NCBI GenBank assembly: GCA_900768045.1
Contig: CAAGBL010000093.1
Location: 1-33,163, forward strand
Length of the DNA: 33,163 nt
Source of the DNA: an uncultured Alistipes sp.
GTDB taxonomy: Bacteria > Bacteroidota > Bacteroidia > Bacteroidales > Rikenellaceae
Direction of reading: 5' to 3'
Shown here piece by piece: positions 1 through 7,453 of this stretch. Both the position numbers and the translations under genes were made by a program. How positions within the stretch are numbered: position 1 is the first letter of the stretch; each line of letters opens with the position of its first letter. The notes under the pieces were generated by a model. The model worked only from the letters and a program-made list of their open reading frames with translations. It did no database searches and had not been told where the DNA came from.

Positions 1-59
1 AGTTTAGTGAATTAATGAATTTAAGGAGTTTAGTGATAATCTTTCCCTAAGTTCCCTAA

Positions 60-250
60 ATTCCTTATTCTCCCTATCTTCCCTATTCTCTCTGCTGTCC
101 TTCCGTTCCTATTTGCCCTTTGATAGGAAAGATAGGATCGCTTCGCTTGATGGGTAACGCTTTGCTCGATAAGAAAAGCCTCATTTATCCCATCTATCCC
201 ATTTATCCTATAAAAATCATCCCAGAGGTATACTCTAATTAAAGTAGTTG
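60..250. repeat. Pyrimidine-rich intergenic repeat tract
   Basis: Non-coding stretch with several CCCTATT/CCCTATCTT units (about 67-110) that aligns by eye, in the same orientation, with 20345-20392. It also holds GATGGGTAACGCTT (149-162 and on to 171), which reappears on the minus strand at 26480-26502 with 21 of 23 bases identical, and a direct 13-mer repeat (139-151 and 158-170, two differences). An open frame of 96 codons crosses it on the minus strand, but its composition is that of the repeats and I do not call it a gene. No promoter was recognised. Confidence 0.6.
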
Positions 251-256
251 CACGAC

Positions 257-425
257 GCACTCGGCACGCTTCTGACAACAAATTATTTGTTGTGATAAGT
301 CGCAATCTGCGACCTTTCAATCAAAGCCACCAATGGGACGTACGTCAAGTACTACCCATCGGTGGTATTTTTGCCGAGTGTAGCACTCGGCACACTTCTG
401 ACAACAAATTATTTGTCGTGATAAG
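257..425 (+). repeat. Structured hairpin repeat element, copy 1
   Basis: The core is a hairpin at 327-365: outer stem CCACC/GGTGG, an A/C mismatch, inner stem ATGGG/CCCAT, then a small GTAC/GTAC stem closing a five-base loop. It is followed by a T5 run and a perfect 8-bp hairpin, GCCGAGTG-TAG-CACTCGGC (373-391). A second copy lies at 20131-20216 with a different but still complementary outer stem. Flanking this copy, the 43 bases at 257-299 are repeated at 383-425 with two differences, each containing the palindromic ACAAATTATTTGT. The element could be an intrinsic terminator, a small RNA or a REP-like repeat; the sequence alone does not decide. Confidence 0.7.
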
Positions 426-453
426 ACTGCACCTTACTACTTCTATCATATAA

Positions 454-489
454 AAATAGCCTGCCTAACGATTGTTAGACAGGCTATTT
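454..489 (-). terminator. Rho-independent terminator of the BspA-like gene
   Basis: AAATAGCCTG at 454-463 pairs with CAGGCTATTT at 480-489, and TAAC/GTTA extends the stem around a GATT loop. On the minus strand the stem is followed by TTTTTA. It starts about 20 bases past the stop codon of the lipoprotein gene at 509. Confidence 0.8.
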
Positions 490-508
490 AAGTTTAAGTA
501 ATCAGCTA

Positions 509-2821
509 TTAGAAGTCATAACCGACGATATAGTTTTTATAGTTGCTCCAATACGATGCGCTCTTATATGCATCAACAGACTCTGTTGGTACATAAATCG
601 TGCGACCTGAAGCATTGTTGTAAAACATGTCAATTTCTCCTGCTGGTGGAGTTGTAGCCTTGCAATAGACACTTGTTAGGCTACTGCAATCCTCGAATGC
701 AGAAGATCCAATCGAAGTTACACTATCGGGAATAGTAATGCTTGTTAGGCTACTGCAATCATAGAATGCATACTTACCAATCGAAGTTACGCTATTGCCA
801 ATAGTTATGCTTGTTAGTCTACTGCAACCATCGAATGCATAGTTTCCAATTGTAGTTACGCTATCGGGAATAGTTATGCTTGTTAGGCTACTGCAATGAT
901 AAAAAGCATGAATTCCAATATTTGTTACACTATCGGGAATAGTTACACTTGTTAGGCTTCTGCAACTTGAGAATGCATCATTTCCAATTGTAGTTACACT
1001 ATCAGGAATATTTACACTTGTTAGGCTACTGCAACCAGAGAATGCATACTCTCCAATCGAAGTAATACCATCGGGAATATTGATGCTTGTTAGGCTACTG
1101 CAATAATTGAATGCATAATCTCCAATCGAAGTTACACTATCGGGAATAGTTATACTTGTGAGGCTTGAGCAATAAGAGAATGCACTAGCTTTAATAGTCG
1201 TTACGCTATCAGGAATAGTTACACTTATTAGGCCATCGCAATCAAAGAATGCATATTCACCAATAGTAGTTACACTATCGGGAATAGTTATACTTGTTAG
1301 GCCACTGCAATCTTCGAATGCACCCGATCCAATCGTCGTTACGCTATCGGGAATAGCATATTCGGTGAGTTCTGCAGGAGCAAATGCAATAAGTGTACCC
1401 TCTATAATAAGGCATCTACCATCCTCTGATGCAAGATTGCCCTTAAACTCTTGTAGCATGCTGCAACTTGAGAATACATATTCACCAATAGTAGTTACGC
1501 TATCGGGAATAGTTACACTTGTAAGGCTTCTACAACCATAGAATGCTTCATAACCAATTGTAGTTACGCTATTGGGAATATTTACACTTGTTAGGCCATC
1601 GCAAGCTGCGAATGCACTATCACCAATAGTAGTTACGCTATCGGGAATATTTGCACTTGTAAGGCTTGAGCAAACTAGGAATGCAGAACCTTCAATAGTC
1701 GTTACGCTATCGGGAATAGTTGCACTTCTAAGGCTTGAGCAATTGTAGAATGCTTGATAACCAATAGTAGTTACATCACCATCAAATTTAATAACCCAGC
1801 ACTCCTTTTCTGTATCGTAGGTATTAGATACAATATTTACACCGAAGGCATTGGTGTCATAAGGTGTTGTAGCCTTAGTTGTGCTACCATTGGTATACCA
1901 AATCTCGTTGTTTGCTGGCTTAACCTCCATTGGTACGAACTCAGCCTCTACAGCAGTCATAGGCTGAATCATATTGCGCTCGATAACAAGCTTATTAGTT
2001 GTTGAGAGTGTCAAAATCTCGTAGCCCTCGCTCTCAATATCTACTGTAAAACCTTTAGCAAATGTTTGAGGTGGGAGTGAGAGGTAGAATGTTGTAACCT
2101 CCTCGCCAAGTGTTACTCCCTCGCCGCAGTCAAGAGTAAGCTCAGTAAAGATAGTGTCGTCAAAAACAAGATTGCCGCCAGCATTGTTGTCGTCAGTGCC
2201 TCCCATCTCTGATGCGAGCGTTGCCTCAGCAGTGGTTGTATCTACGTAGATAAGGCCTGCAACCTGCTCCTCGTTATTACCACGGAACTTAATGCTCTTA
2301 ACAACTGCGCCATCGCCTGTAAGTTGCAACTTCAACCAACCGCAAACGCTCTTAAGTGAGAACTGCGTAAACTCGCTCTGCGACACCATAAGGTTGCTAC
2401 CTACACCATAGCTACCCTCTGCATAATATTGTGTGGCAGGAAGCGTTGCCTCGATAGCATAGCTATCAGTATTAAGCCAATAGTTCTCGCTATATGGGTA
2501 TACAACAACGGTCTTAGTGGTCTTAGTTGTACCCACAGCGTTCTCCACACGCTTTAGGTCGCCTACACGCTCGCCAGTCTCGCCCTGATACTGCCACTTC
2601 TGATTAGCATCTGAACGATAGAATACCGATGCCAAGTCCTCCTTGTTCCATACGGTCTTCTGCGCCTCGTTAAGCTGGATACGTGTCTGGTCGCCATCCT
2701 CGAAGCCTACGGTAAGAGTCTCAGAAACTTCAATAGTGATGCCCTGCTGCTCCTCGATAACAATCTGTGTACACGCTACAAATGCAAATATAGCGCATAC
2801 AAAAAATAGTAGTTTTTTCAT
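509..2821 (-). CDS. BspA-like leucine-rich-repeat surface lipoprotein
   Basis: A 770-residue protein starting with a lipoprotein signal (residues 1-17, lipobox FVAC, Cys17), so it is likely anchored to the outer membrane and surface exposed. Residues about 18-300 are a non-repeat domain resembling the N-terminal part of fimbrillin-like Bacteroidales lipoproteins. From about 340 on there are 15 canonical LRR_5/BspA units of about 23 residues (IPDSVTTIG..AF..CSSLTS). They are interrupted once, between units 5 and 6, by a longer segment (GRCLIIEGTLIAFAPAELTEY) that I recall as a recurrent BspA variant. A conserved C-terminal cap (CKATTPP...IYVP...YW...IVGYDF) closes the protein and is shared with the gene at the right window edge. 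BspA relatives bind host or bacterial surface ligands; the ligand here is unknown. A 42-codon ORF lies 19 nt upstream and is probably co-transcribed. A terminator follows the stop. Confidence 0.9.
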   Translation of the reverse strand: MKKLLFFVCAIFAFVACTQIVIEEQQGITIEVSETLTVGFEDGDQTRIQLNEAQKTVWNKEDLASVFYRSDANQKWQYQGETGERVGDLKRVENAVGTTKTTKTVVVYPYSENYWLNTDSYAIEATLPATQYYAEGSYGVGSNLMVSQSEFTQFSLKSVCGWLKLQLTGDGAVVKSIKFRGNNEEQVAGLIYVDTTTAEATLASEMGGTDDNNAGGNLVFDDTIFTELTLDCGEGVTLGEEVTTFYLSLPPQTFAKGFTVDIESEGYEILTLSTTNKLVIERNMIQPMTAVEAEFVPMEVKPANNEIWYTNGSTTKATTPYDTNAFGVNIVSNTYDTEKECWVIKFDGDVTTIGYQAFYNCSSLRSATIPDSVTTIEGSAFLVCSSLTSANIPDSVTTIGDSAFAACDGLTSVNIPNSVTTIGYEAFYGCRSLTSVTIPDSVTTIGEYVFSSCSMLQEFKGNLASEDGRCLIIEGTLIAFAPAELTEYAIPDSVTTIGSGAFEDCSGLTSITIPDSVTTIGEYAFFDCDGLISVTIPDSVTTIKASAFSYCSSLTSITIPDSVTSIGDYAFNYCSSLTSINIPDGITSIGEYAFSGCSSLTSVNIPDSVTTIGNDAFSSCRSLTSVTIPDSVTNIGIHAFYHCSSLTSITIPDSVTTIGNYAFDGCSRLTSITIGNSVTSIGKYAFYDCSSLTSITIPDSVTSIGSSAFEDCSSLTSVYCKATTPPAGEIDMFYNNASGRTIYVPTESVDAYKSASYWSNYKNYIVGYDF

Positions 2822-2840
2822 AAAGTATAAAAGATTTGTG

Positions 2841-2969
2841 TTATTTCCAACTCTGCTCAGGGCCCTCTACGGGGTCTTCGAGATTTGACTGAGAGAATCC
2901 CTGCTCAACAGCGACCTCCAATACCTCTAATTTAGGGGTGAGGTAACCCTCTTGATTTGTTTTTTGCAT
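2841..2969 (-). CDS. 42-aa small peptide upstream of the BspA-like lipoprotein
   Basis: ATG at 2969 to TAA at 2841 gives 42 residues, beginning MQKTNQEGYLTPKLEVLEV and continuing AVEQGFSQSN, with an acidic, Gly/Pro-bearing tail ending in WK. The pattern 'xxPxLEVLxVxVEQGFxxS' matches, from memory, a family of short Bacteroidales peptides encoded just upstream of surface lipoprotein or fimbrillin-like genes; their function is not known to me. It has no signal peptide or membrane segment. The gap to the lipoprotein start is 19 nt, which supports one transcript. I could not run a family search, so homology rests on pattern recognition. That the reading frame is coding is supported by the PxxEVLxVxVExGF pattern rather than by length. 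Confidence 0.72.
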   Translation of the reverse strand: MQKTNQEGYLTPKLEVLEVAVEQGFSQSNLEDPVEGPEQSWK

Positions 2970-3296
2970 AGTGTATAATGTTTTGAGTTAATAATTTGTC
3001 GCTCAAAACCATACAACTCCTATATGGTGGATTATATAAAAAAGAAAGTGTGGAGTTGATTTCCGTTTATTAAGCAGAAGGTTGTGGAAAGACCTATAAG
3101 AGAATAAACGATACAATGCCCCACACTTGGATAGTATGGGGATAGGTACGCTGAATGCGTACAGCCACATAGCTATACAAGAAATGAGTGCTATTCGTTT
3201 GCCCTCTCTTATGAAAACTTCCACATTTTCTGCTTAGGACTGCGAAAACACTTTCGTAAAATATGTCATCATCAGGCGCAGAGCCTAATGATACTA
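2970..3296 (-). promoter_or_regulatory. Long 5' leader of the small-peptide/BspA operon
   Basis: This gene-free stretch lies between the promoter at 3297-3327 and the small-peptide start, giving a predicted leader of about 320 nt. It contains two adjacent hairpins: 3119-3141 (CCCCACAC/GTATGGGG on the + strand, 8 bp with one wobble) and 3146-3162 (GTACGC/GCGTAC, loop of five). Open frames of 73 and 82 codons on the minus strand have no recognisable features. No known riboswitch consensus was recognised. Confidence 0.45.
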
Positions 3297-3327
3297 CAAA
3301 TTTAGAAAATATTTCCGAAACGAACAA
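3297..3327 (-). promoter_or_regulatory. Bacteroidetes-type promoter for the BspA operon
   Basis: On the minus strand TTG (3325-3327) is followed by exactly 20 bases and then TAAATTTG (3297-3304), which fits the Bacteroidetes consensus TTG-N19..20-TAnnTTTG. It points towards the small peptide and the lipoprotein gene. Confidence 0.6.
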
Positions 3328-3358
3328 CACTCTCCAGGGCATTGTTCGTGTAGATTAC

Positions 3359-3393
3359 AAAAAATCACCTCTTGCGCACTGCAAAAGGTGATT
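3359..3393 (-). terminator. Terminator of the pyrD-cinA-pncB-msrC operon
   Basis: AATCACCT (3363-3370) pairs with AGGTGATT (3386-3393), with an inner TTGC/GCAA stem. Read on the minus strand it ends in a T6 run (A's at 3359-3364). It lies about 40 bases past the msrC stop. Confidence 0.8.
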
Positions 3394-3434
3394 AAATGTG
3401 AGGTATTATTTATTATATATAGGTACAACCTCTG

Positions 3435-3902
3435 TTAGAGTAGTTGCACGATGCGTTCGAGCCACTCTTGGTCGGTGCAATCGAATGTGGCGAGGTGTTC
3501 GCTGTCGATATCCAAGACGCCGATAACCTCATTGTTGCGCCAGATGGGGACAACAATCTCGCTACGAGAGAGTGAGCTGCAGGCGATATGTCCTGGAAAC
3601 TTATCCACATCCTCGACTACCTGAGTGCGTTCCTCGCTCCATGCTGTGCCACAGACACCCTTGCCCTTAGCGATGCGTGTGCATGCCATAGGGCCTTGGA
3701 AGGGGCCAAGAACAAGCTCGCCACGAACAACACGATAGAAGCCTGTCCACCAAAAGCCGAATGTCTGGTGAAGCATAGAGCTAACATTCGCCATATTGGC
3801 AATAGGGTCGCTCTCGGCCTCAATGAGCGATGCTATCTGCTTATATAGCAACTCATATTTTTCGTTCTTGCCACCCTCGGCAATCCTCAAATTCTCAGCC
3901 AT
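3435..3902 (-). CDS. msrC: Free methionine-(R)-sulfoxide reductase (GAF-domain fRMsr)
   Basis: A 155-residue single GAF-domain protein. fRMsr enzymes reduce free L-methionine-(R)-sulfoxide in the cytosol using thioredoxin. The sequence has the family motifs FWWTGFYRV, LGPFQGPMAC, GVCGTAW, HIACSSLSRSEIVVP and GVLDIDS. Cys74, Cys84 and Cys108 are spaced 10 and 24 residues apart, the same spacing as the catalytic cysteines of the E. coli enzyme (Cys84, Cys94, Cys118). The length is normal for the family. Its ATG overlaps the pncB stop codon (TAATG), so translation is probably coupled. It is the last gene of the operon. A general GAF sensor is unlikely given all three cysteines. Confidence 0.92.
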   Translation of the reverse strand: MAENLRIAEGGKNEKYELLYKQIASLIEAESDPIANMANVSSMLHQTFGFWWTGFYRVVRGELVLGPFQGPMACTRIAKGKGVCGTAWSEERTQVVEDVDKFPGHIACSSLSRSEIVVPIWRNNEVIGVLDIDSEHLATFDCTDQEWLERIVQLL

Positions 3903-5068
3903 TACTGCGCTTGGTTGCGAAGGAGATAGCGATATACTCTTACCTCATCTGGATCGCCCATCTCCTTGCCCTCGACATCCGAGAGCTTAACGCACAACTC
4001 CTTAGGCTGGCGTGAATTAATCTGGCATGACGACAGCTTCATCACGATATTGCACGATGCGTGGCCAGTATCGCACGTGAGGTTTGTGCCGATGCCGAAC
4101 ATGCACTTGATGCGTCCCTCGCAAGCATTCTTAATCTTTACGGCCTTCTCGAAGTTGAGCGAGTCACTAAACACGATGCTCTTGGTCATAGGATCGATGC
4201 CGAGCTCCTTGTAGCGGTTGATAGCCAAGTCGATAAATGCGATAGGGTCGCCTGAGTCCTGACGTACGCCATCGAAGAGGCATGCGTGTTTCTTCGAAAA
4301 GTTCTTGAAGAATACCTCCGAGCCGAAGCTGTCGGTAAGCGCTGTGCCGAGGTAGCCATCGTAGACCTTAACCCAATCCTCCATTGTAAGGTAGTTCGCC
4401 ATACGTGGGCCACCCTTAACTGCTGCGATGAACATAGGCAGCTCGTGAGGGTATGTGCCAATCATCTTCATATCGAGCTCCATGGCGAGGTGGCAATTTG
4501 ATGTGCCAGTGCAGCCACATGGGTTATTCTTGAGGTGCTTGATGACCATGCGCTGAACATCGTACGAGAAGCGACGGCGTGTGCCGAAGTCCGAGAATAT
4601 CAGGTTGTTATCACGTGCTATCTGCTCCTTCTCTTCAAGTCGCTTAATCATGGCCTCAGCATCGTAGCTGTTGCGTAGGTGGAAGAGCTCAGACACGGTA
4701 GCGAGGATAGGTATCTCGTACAACGTAACCTTATACATATAGTCGGTGACATTTATCTGAAGGTGCTTCTCCTCGTCGAGCCATACGTTGATTTTTGAGG
4801 CGTCAAACCTGAAGCCTCGAAGCCACTCGAAGTAGTTCTGTGGGATATACTTGCAGTGCGAGTTCATATAATTGAACTCGTCGTCGCTTAGTGCTAAGCG
4901 CTCCAAAGCCTTGAACTCGGCCTTCAAATCCTCTAAAAAGTCCTCGTCAAACTCAGTCTTGGCACGGTCGTTAAAGGTAAATGTGCCTATAGCCTGTGGA
5001 TAGAGCTTGAAGTAGGCGTACGAAGTGGTAAACTTGTACAAGTCGGTGTCTAAGATTGAACGAATCAT
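3902..5068 (-). CDS. pncB: Nicotinate phosphoribosyltransferase
   Basis: A 388-residue cytosolic enzyme making nicotinate mononucleotide from nicotinate and PRPP with ATP, the entry step of the Preiss-Handler NAD salvage route. The N-terminus (DTDLYKFTTSYAYFKLYP), TFTFNDR, FGTRRRFSYD, GTSNCHLAM and GTYPHE are family signatures; His208 in GTYPHE corresponds to the residue phosphorylated during catalysis. SDSLNFEKA and FGIGTNLT form the phosphate-binding region. Length matches bacterial PncB. It lies 19 nt downstream of cinA, whose C-terminal domain recycles NMN to NaMN, so the two genes form an NAD-recycling pair. Confidence 0.95.
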   Translation of the reverse strand: MIRSILDTDLYKFTTSYAYFKLYPQAIGTFTFNDRAKTEFDEDFLEDLKAEFKALERLALSDDEFNYMNSHCKYIPQNYFEWLRGFRFDASKINVWLDEEKHLQINVTDYMYKVTLYEIPILATVSELFHLRNSYDAEAMIKRLEEKEQIARDNNLIFSDFGTRRRFSYDVQRMVIKHLKNNPCGCTGTSNCHLAMELDMKMIGTYPHELPMFIAAVKGGPRMANYLTMEDWVKVYDGYLGTALTDSFGSEVFFKNFSKKHACLFDGVRQDSGDPIAFIDLAINRYKELGIDPMTKSIVFSDSLNFEKAVKIKNACEGRIKCMFGIGTNLTCDTGHASCNIVMKLSSCQINSRQPKELCVKLSDVEGKEMGDPDEVRVYRYLLRNQAQ

Positions 5069-5087
5069 ACCATTTATGTTGTTTGTG

Positions 5088-6329
5088 TTATATCTTCTTT
5101 AATTCTTCGTAGAGCATTTCAATTGCGTAGGCTGATGCTCGGTTTATTATCTGCGAACGGTCGGTGCCCGAGTTGCGCATCACGGCATACGAGCCATTAG
5201 GCGTCGCTATGGCAATCCATACCGTGCCTACGGGCTTTTGGCGTGTGCCTCCCGAAGGTCCAGCGATGCCCGTTGTTGCTATGGCGTAGTCGGCACCCGC
5301 AATACGGCGTATTCCCTCAGCCATCTCCAATGCCACAACCTCGCTAACAGCGCCAAAGCACTCAATGTCGGTCATGTTAACGCCAAGAATGTCACGCTTA
5401 GCCTCATTTGAGTAGGCCGTTACGCCCGCCATGAAGTATTGTGATGCTCCTGCCATCGCTGTAAACTTCGCTGAGATGGTGCCTCCTGTGCAACTCTCGG
5501 CAACGGCGAGCTTTAGGCTACGTTTGATAAGAATGTCGTGTACAAGGCTCTCGACGGTTGCACCCTCGAAGCCCACAATGTTATCGCCGATAATCGTGCG
5601 TAGCTTCTCCACTTGCGCATCTATCTCGCTTTCGGCCTCTGTCTTGTTTACGTTGTATGCCGAGAGGCGTAGTCGCACAATGTTGGGTGCTGGAAGGTAT
5701 GCAAGATGTAGAAAGTCGGGTAGTGAGTCCTCCCACTTTTCGATGTGCTCAGCAAGTATCGACTCGGGAATGCCTCGAGTGATGATTGTACGATGAACGA
5801 TGTCGCTAAGTGTGAACTGAGCCTTAAGGCGTGGTATTACCTCGTCCTCCATGAGGTGTTCCATCTCGAACGGAACGCCAGGAAGCGATACGATAACCTT
5901 ACCCTCGTGGTCGAACCACATGCCTGGGGCTGTGCCATGGGCGTTGTGTAGCACGGTACAACACTCTGGGAGCATTGCTTGGTTGCGGTTAAGTTCCGTA
6001 AACTGAATGCCACGACGCTCGAGTAGTTGGCGTACGTGTTCGCCCTCGGTGGGGTTGTAAACTAACTTTGAGCCGAAATACTCTGCGAGGGTATGCTTAG
6101 TAATGTCGTCCTTGGTAGGGCCGAGGCCTCCGGTTATGATGAGCACGTCGGAAGATTGCAGCGCTCGGCTAAGTGTTGCCACAATCTCGCTACGGCTATC
6201 GCCAATTGAGAGCTTCTCTTTGATTGTGATGCCTATGGCATTTAGCTTGCGAGCTATAGATACACTGTTTGTGTCAACAATTTGACCAATAAGTATCTCG
6301 TCGCCTATGGTTATAATCGTAGCATTCAT
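5088..6329 (-). CDS. cinA: CinA-family protein with NMN amidohydrolase domain
   Basis: A 413-residue two-domain protein. Residues 1-170 are a MoaB/MogA-like (COG1058) domain with TIGDEILIGQIVDTNS and GGLGPTKDD (67-75), which in CinA proteins carries ADP-ribose pyrophosphatase activity. Residues about 260-413 are the PncC-type nicotinamide-nucleotide amidohydrolase domain with AESCTGG (277-283, containing the catalytic Ser) and TTGIAGPSGGT. Nicotinamide mononucleotide is deamidated to nicotinate mononucleotide. Full length for the family. The start codon overlaps the pyrD stop (TAATG). The next gene is pncB, which supports NAD recycling rather than competence as the role here. Confidence 0.93.
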   Translation of the reverse strand: MNATIITIGDEILIGQIVDTNSVSIARKLNAIGITIKEKLSIGDSRSEIVATLSRALQSSDVLIITGGLGPTKDDITKHTLAEYFGSKLVYNPTEGEHVRQLLERRGIQFTELNRNQAMLPECCTVLHNAHGTAPGMWFDHEGKVIVSLPGVPFEMEHLMEDEVIPRLKAQFTLSDIVHRTIITRGIPESILAEHIEKWEDSLPDFLHLAYLPAPNIVRLRLSAYNVNKTEAESEIDAQVEKLRTIIGDNIVGFEGATVESLVHDILIKRSLKLAVAESCTGGTISAKFTAMAGASQYFMAGVTAYSNEAKRDILGVNMTDIECFGAVSEVVALEMAEGIRRIAGADYAIATTGIAGPSGGTRQKPVGTVWIAIATPNGSYAVMRNSGTDRSQIINRASAYAIEMLYEELKKI

Positions 6330-7348
6330 TATTTTGTGGTCTTTGTGGCAATCTGCTTAGTTGCCTTTTTGAGAAGTTTAAATCCGTTTTCACGCACTCC
6401 GCTGCTTAGCGCTACGAGCGATGCACCAGCCTCTATCATGCGCTCGATGTCGTTGGGTGTCATCATGCCGCCCGTGCCGATAATAGGGTAGTTGTGCTCG
6501 CTACGATTGGCGATGTGTCGCACCATCTCGATAGCTCGCTCGGTAAGCATAGCTCCACATATAGCACCCTTCTCCTCTTTACACATCTCGGTTGAGCCTG
6601 CCACAGCCTCGATGCCATCGAGAGGTGTCTCAATGAGTATGTCGATGATTGTGTCGAGCTCCTCCTGGCTAATGTCGGGAGATACCTTGAGGAGTATAGG
6701 ACGGTAGTCGAGCTGACCACGTCTAAACTCAAACATCGGCTCGATAAGCTCCATAATCTCCTCACGTGTGCGTAGTACGTATCGCTTGGCCGCAGTGTTG
6801 CATGCGATGTTGATTACGAAGAAGTTGACATACTGATATGTGTTGCGGAATACTCGCAAGTACTCCTTGACTATGTTCTTCTTGGGTGTTGTTGTGAGCT
6901 TGCCGATGTTGCAACCTATGACAAGGTTGTGGTTGTGCTTGGTGCGCTTGCGAATGTTGCTCATGACATACTCGAGTCCACGGCTTGGTGCTCCCGAGTT
7001 ATTTATCAGCGAGTTCTGCTTGCGTAGTCGCTTTAGGCGTGGGCGTGGCGTTCCTGGCTGCGGGCGTGGTGTTATTGAGCCAATCTCAACAAAGCCAAAG
7101 CCACATGCTGCCAACTCGTCAAGGTGGTTGCCGTCGGGATCATAGCCAGCGGCAATGCCGATGGGATTTGTGAAATGTATACCCATAACCTCTCGCTCGA
7201 GGTTGATATTGCGAGGCGAGAGTATGCGGCGTAGAAGCGCCTTGCCGAAGGGTAGTAGCCCTACAAAACGTAGCATCGCAAGCTGAATGCGATGTGAAAC
7301 CTCGGCAGGAAATATGCGTATGATGCGTTGAAACAACGAGCGTCTCAT
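6329..7348 (-). CDS. pyrD: Dihydroorotate dehydrogenase, class 2-like, with altered active-site motifs
   Basis: 339 residues from the ATG at 7348. An upstream in-frame TTG at 7384 is rejected because the promoter -7 box lies inside that extension. The flavoprotein oxidises dihydroorotate to orotate in pyrimidine synthesis; class 2 enzymes are membrane-associated and use quinone, and the basic amphipathic N-terminus (RRSLFQRIIRIFP) fits this. NPIGIAAGYDPDG, GFGFVEIGSITPRPQPGTPRPR, INNSGAPSRG, CNIGK, LLKVSPD and GTGGMMTPND are class 2-like. Two motifs differ: the usual NISSPNTPGLR reads NIACNTAAKRY, and the usual ATNTT reads AVAGST, so the catalytic Ser appears as Ala/Cys and an orotate-contacting Asn-Thr pair is lost. 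First gene of the operon with cinA. Confidence 0.85.
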   Translation of the reverse strand: MRRSLFQRIIRIFPAEVSHRIQLAMLRFVGLLPFGKALLRRILSPRNINLEREVMGIHFTNPIGIAAGYDPDGNHLDELAACGFGFVEIGSITPRPQPGTPRPRLKRLRKQNSLINNSGAPSRGLEYVMSNIRKRTKHNHNLVIGCNIGKLTTTPKKNIVKEYLRVFRNTYQYVNFFVINIACNTAAKRYVLRTREEIMELIEPMFEFRRGQLDYRPILLKVSPDISQEELDTIIDILIETPLDGIEAVAGSTEMCKEEKGAICGAMLTERAIEMVRHIANRSEHNYPIIGTGGMMTPNDIERMIEAGASLVALSSGVRENGFKLLKKATKQIATKTTK

Positions 7349-7373
7349 TGTCGGTGTATATTTATTAATAATA

Positions 7374-7404
7374 CAAATATACAAATAAAAGGCTATTGTT
7401 GCAA
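7374..7404 (-). promoter_or_regulatory. Promoter of the pyrD operon
   Basis: On the minus strand, TTG (7402-7404), a 20-base spacer and TATATTTG (7374-7381) match the Bacteroidetes consensus. The predicted start of transcription is 15-25 nt before the ATG at 7348. Confidence 0.75.
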
Positions 7405-7453
7405 CCCTGCCCTCAGAATATTTTATATATTCTGGTTTTTCGTGTAATGAAGT

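Noticed and set aside
30..320. 96-codon open frame on the minus strand
   Set aside because: It covers pyrimidine-rich and palindromic repeats, has no promoter or recognisable motif, and its residues reflect the repeats.
660..1780. Regular repeats of about 69 bases suggesting a CRISPR or satellite array
   Set aside because: They are in-frame codons for 23-residue LRR units with no unique spacers of CRISPR type.
3003..3342. Two overlapping minus-strand frames of 73 and 82 codons
   Set aside because: They lie in the presumed leader of the BspA operon, overlap each other in different frames, and have no family motif; the promoter -7 box lies inside the longer one.
7349..7384. Upstream TTG start for pyrD
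   Set aside because: The extension contains the TATATTTG promoter box and does not resemble the family; ATG 7348 gives the usual N-terminus.
7414..7434. CAGAATAT/ATATTCTG hairpin with T5 on the + strand
   Set aside because: No + strand gene reads into it, and on the minus strand there is no T run after pdxB, so I do not call it a terminator.
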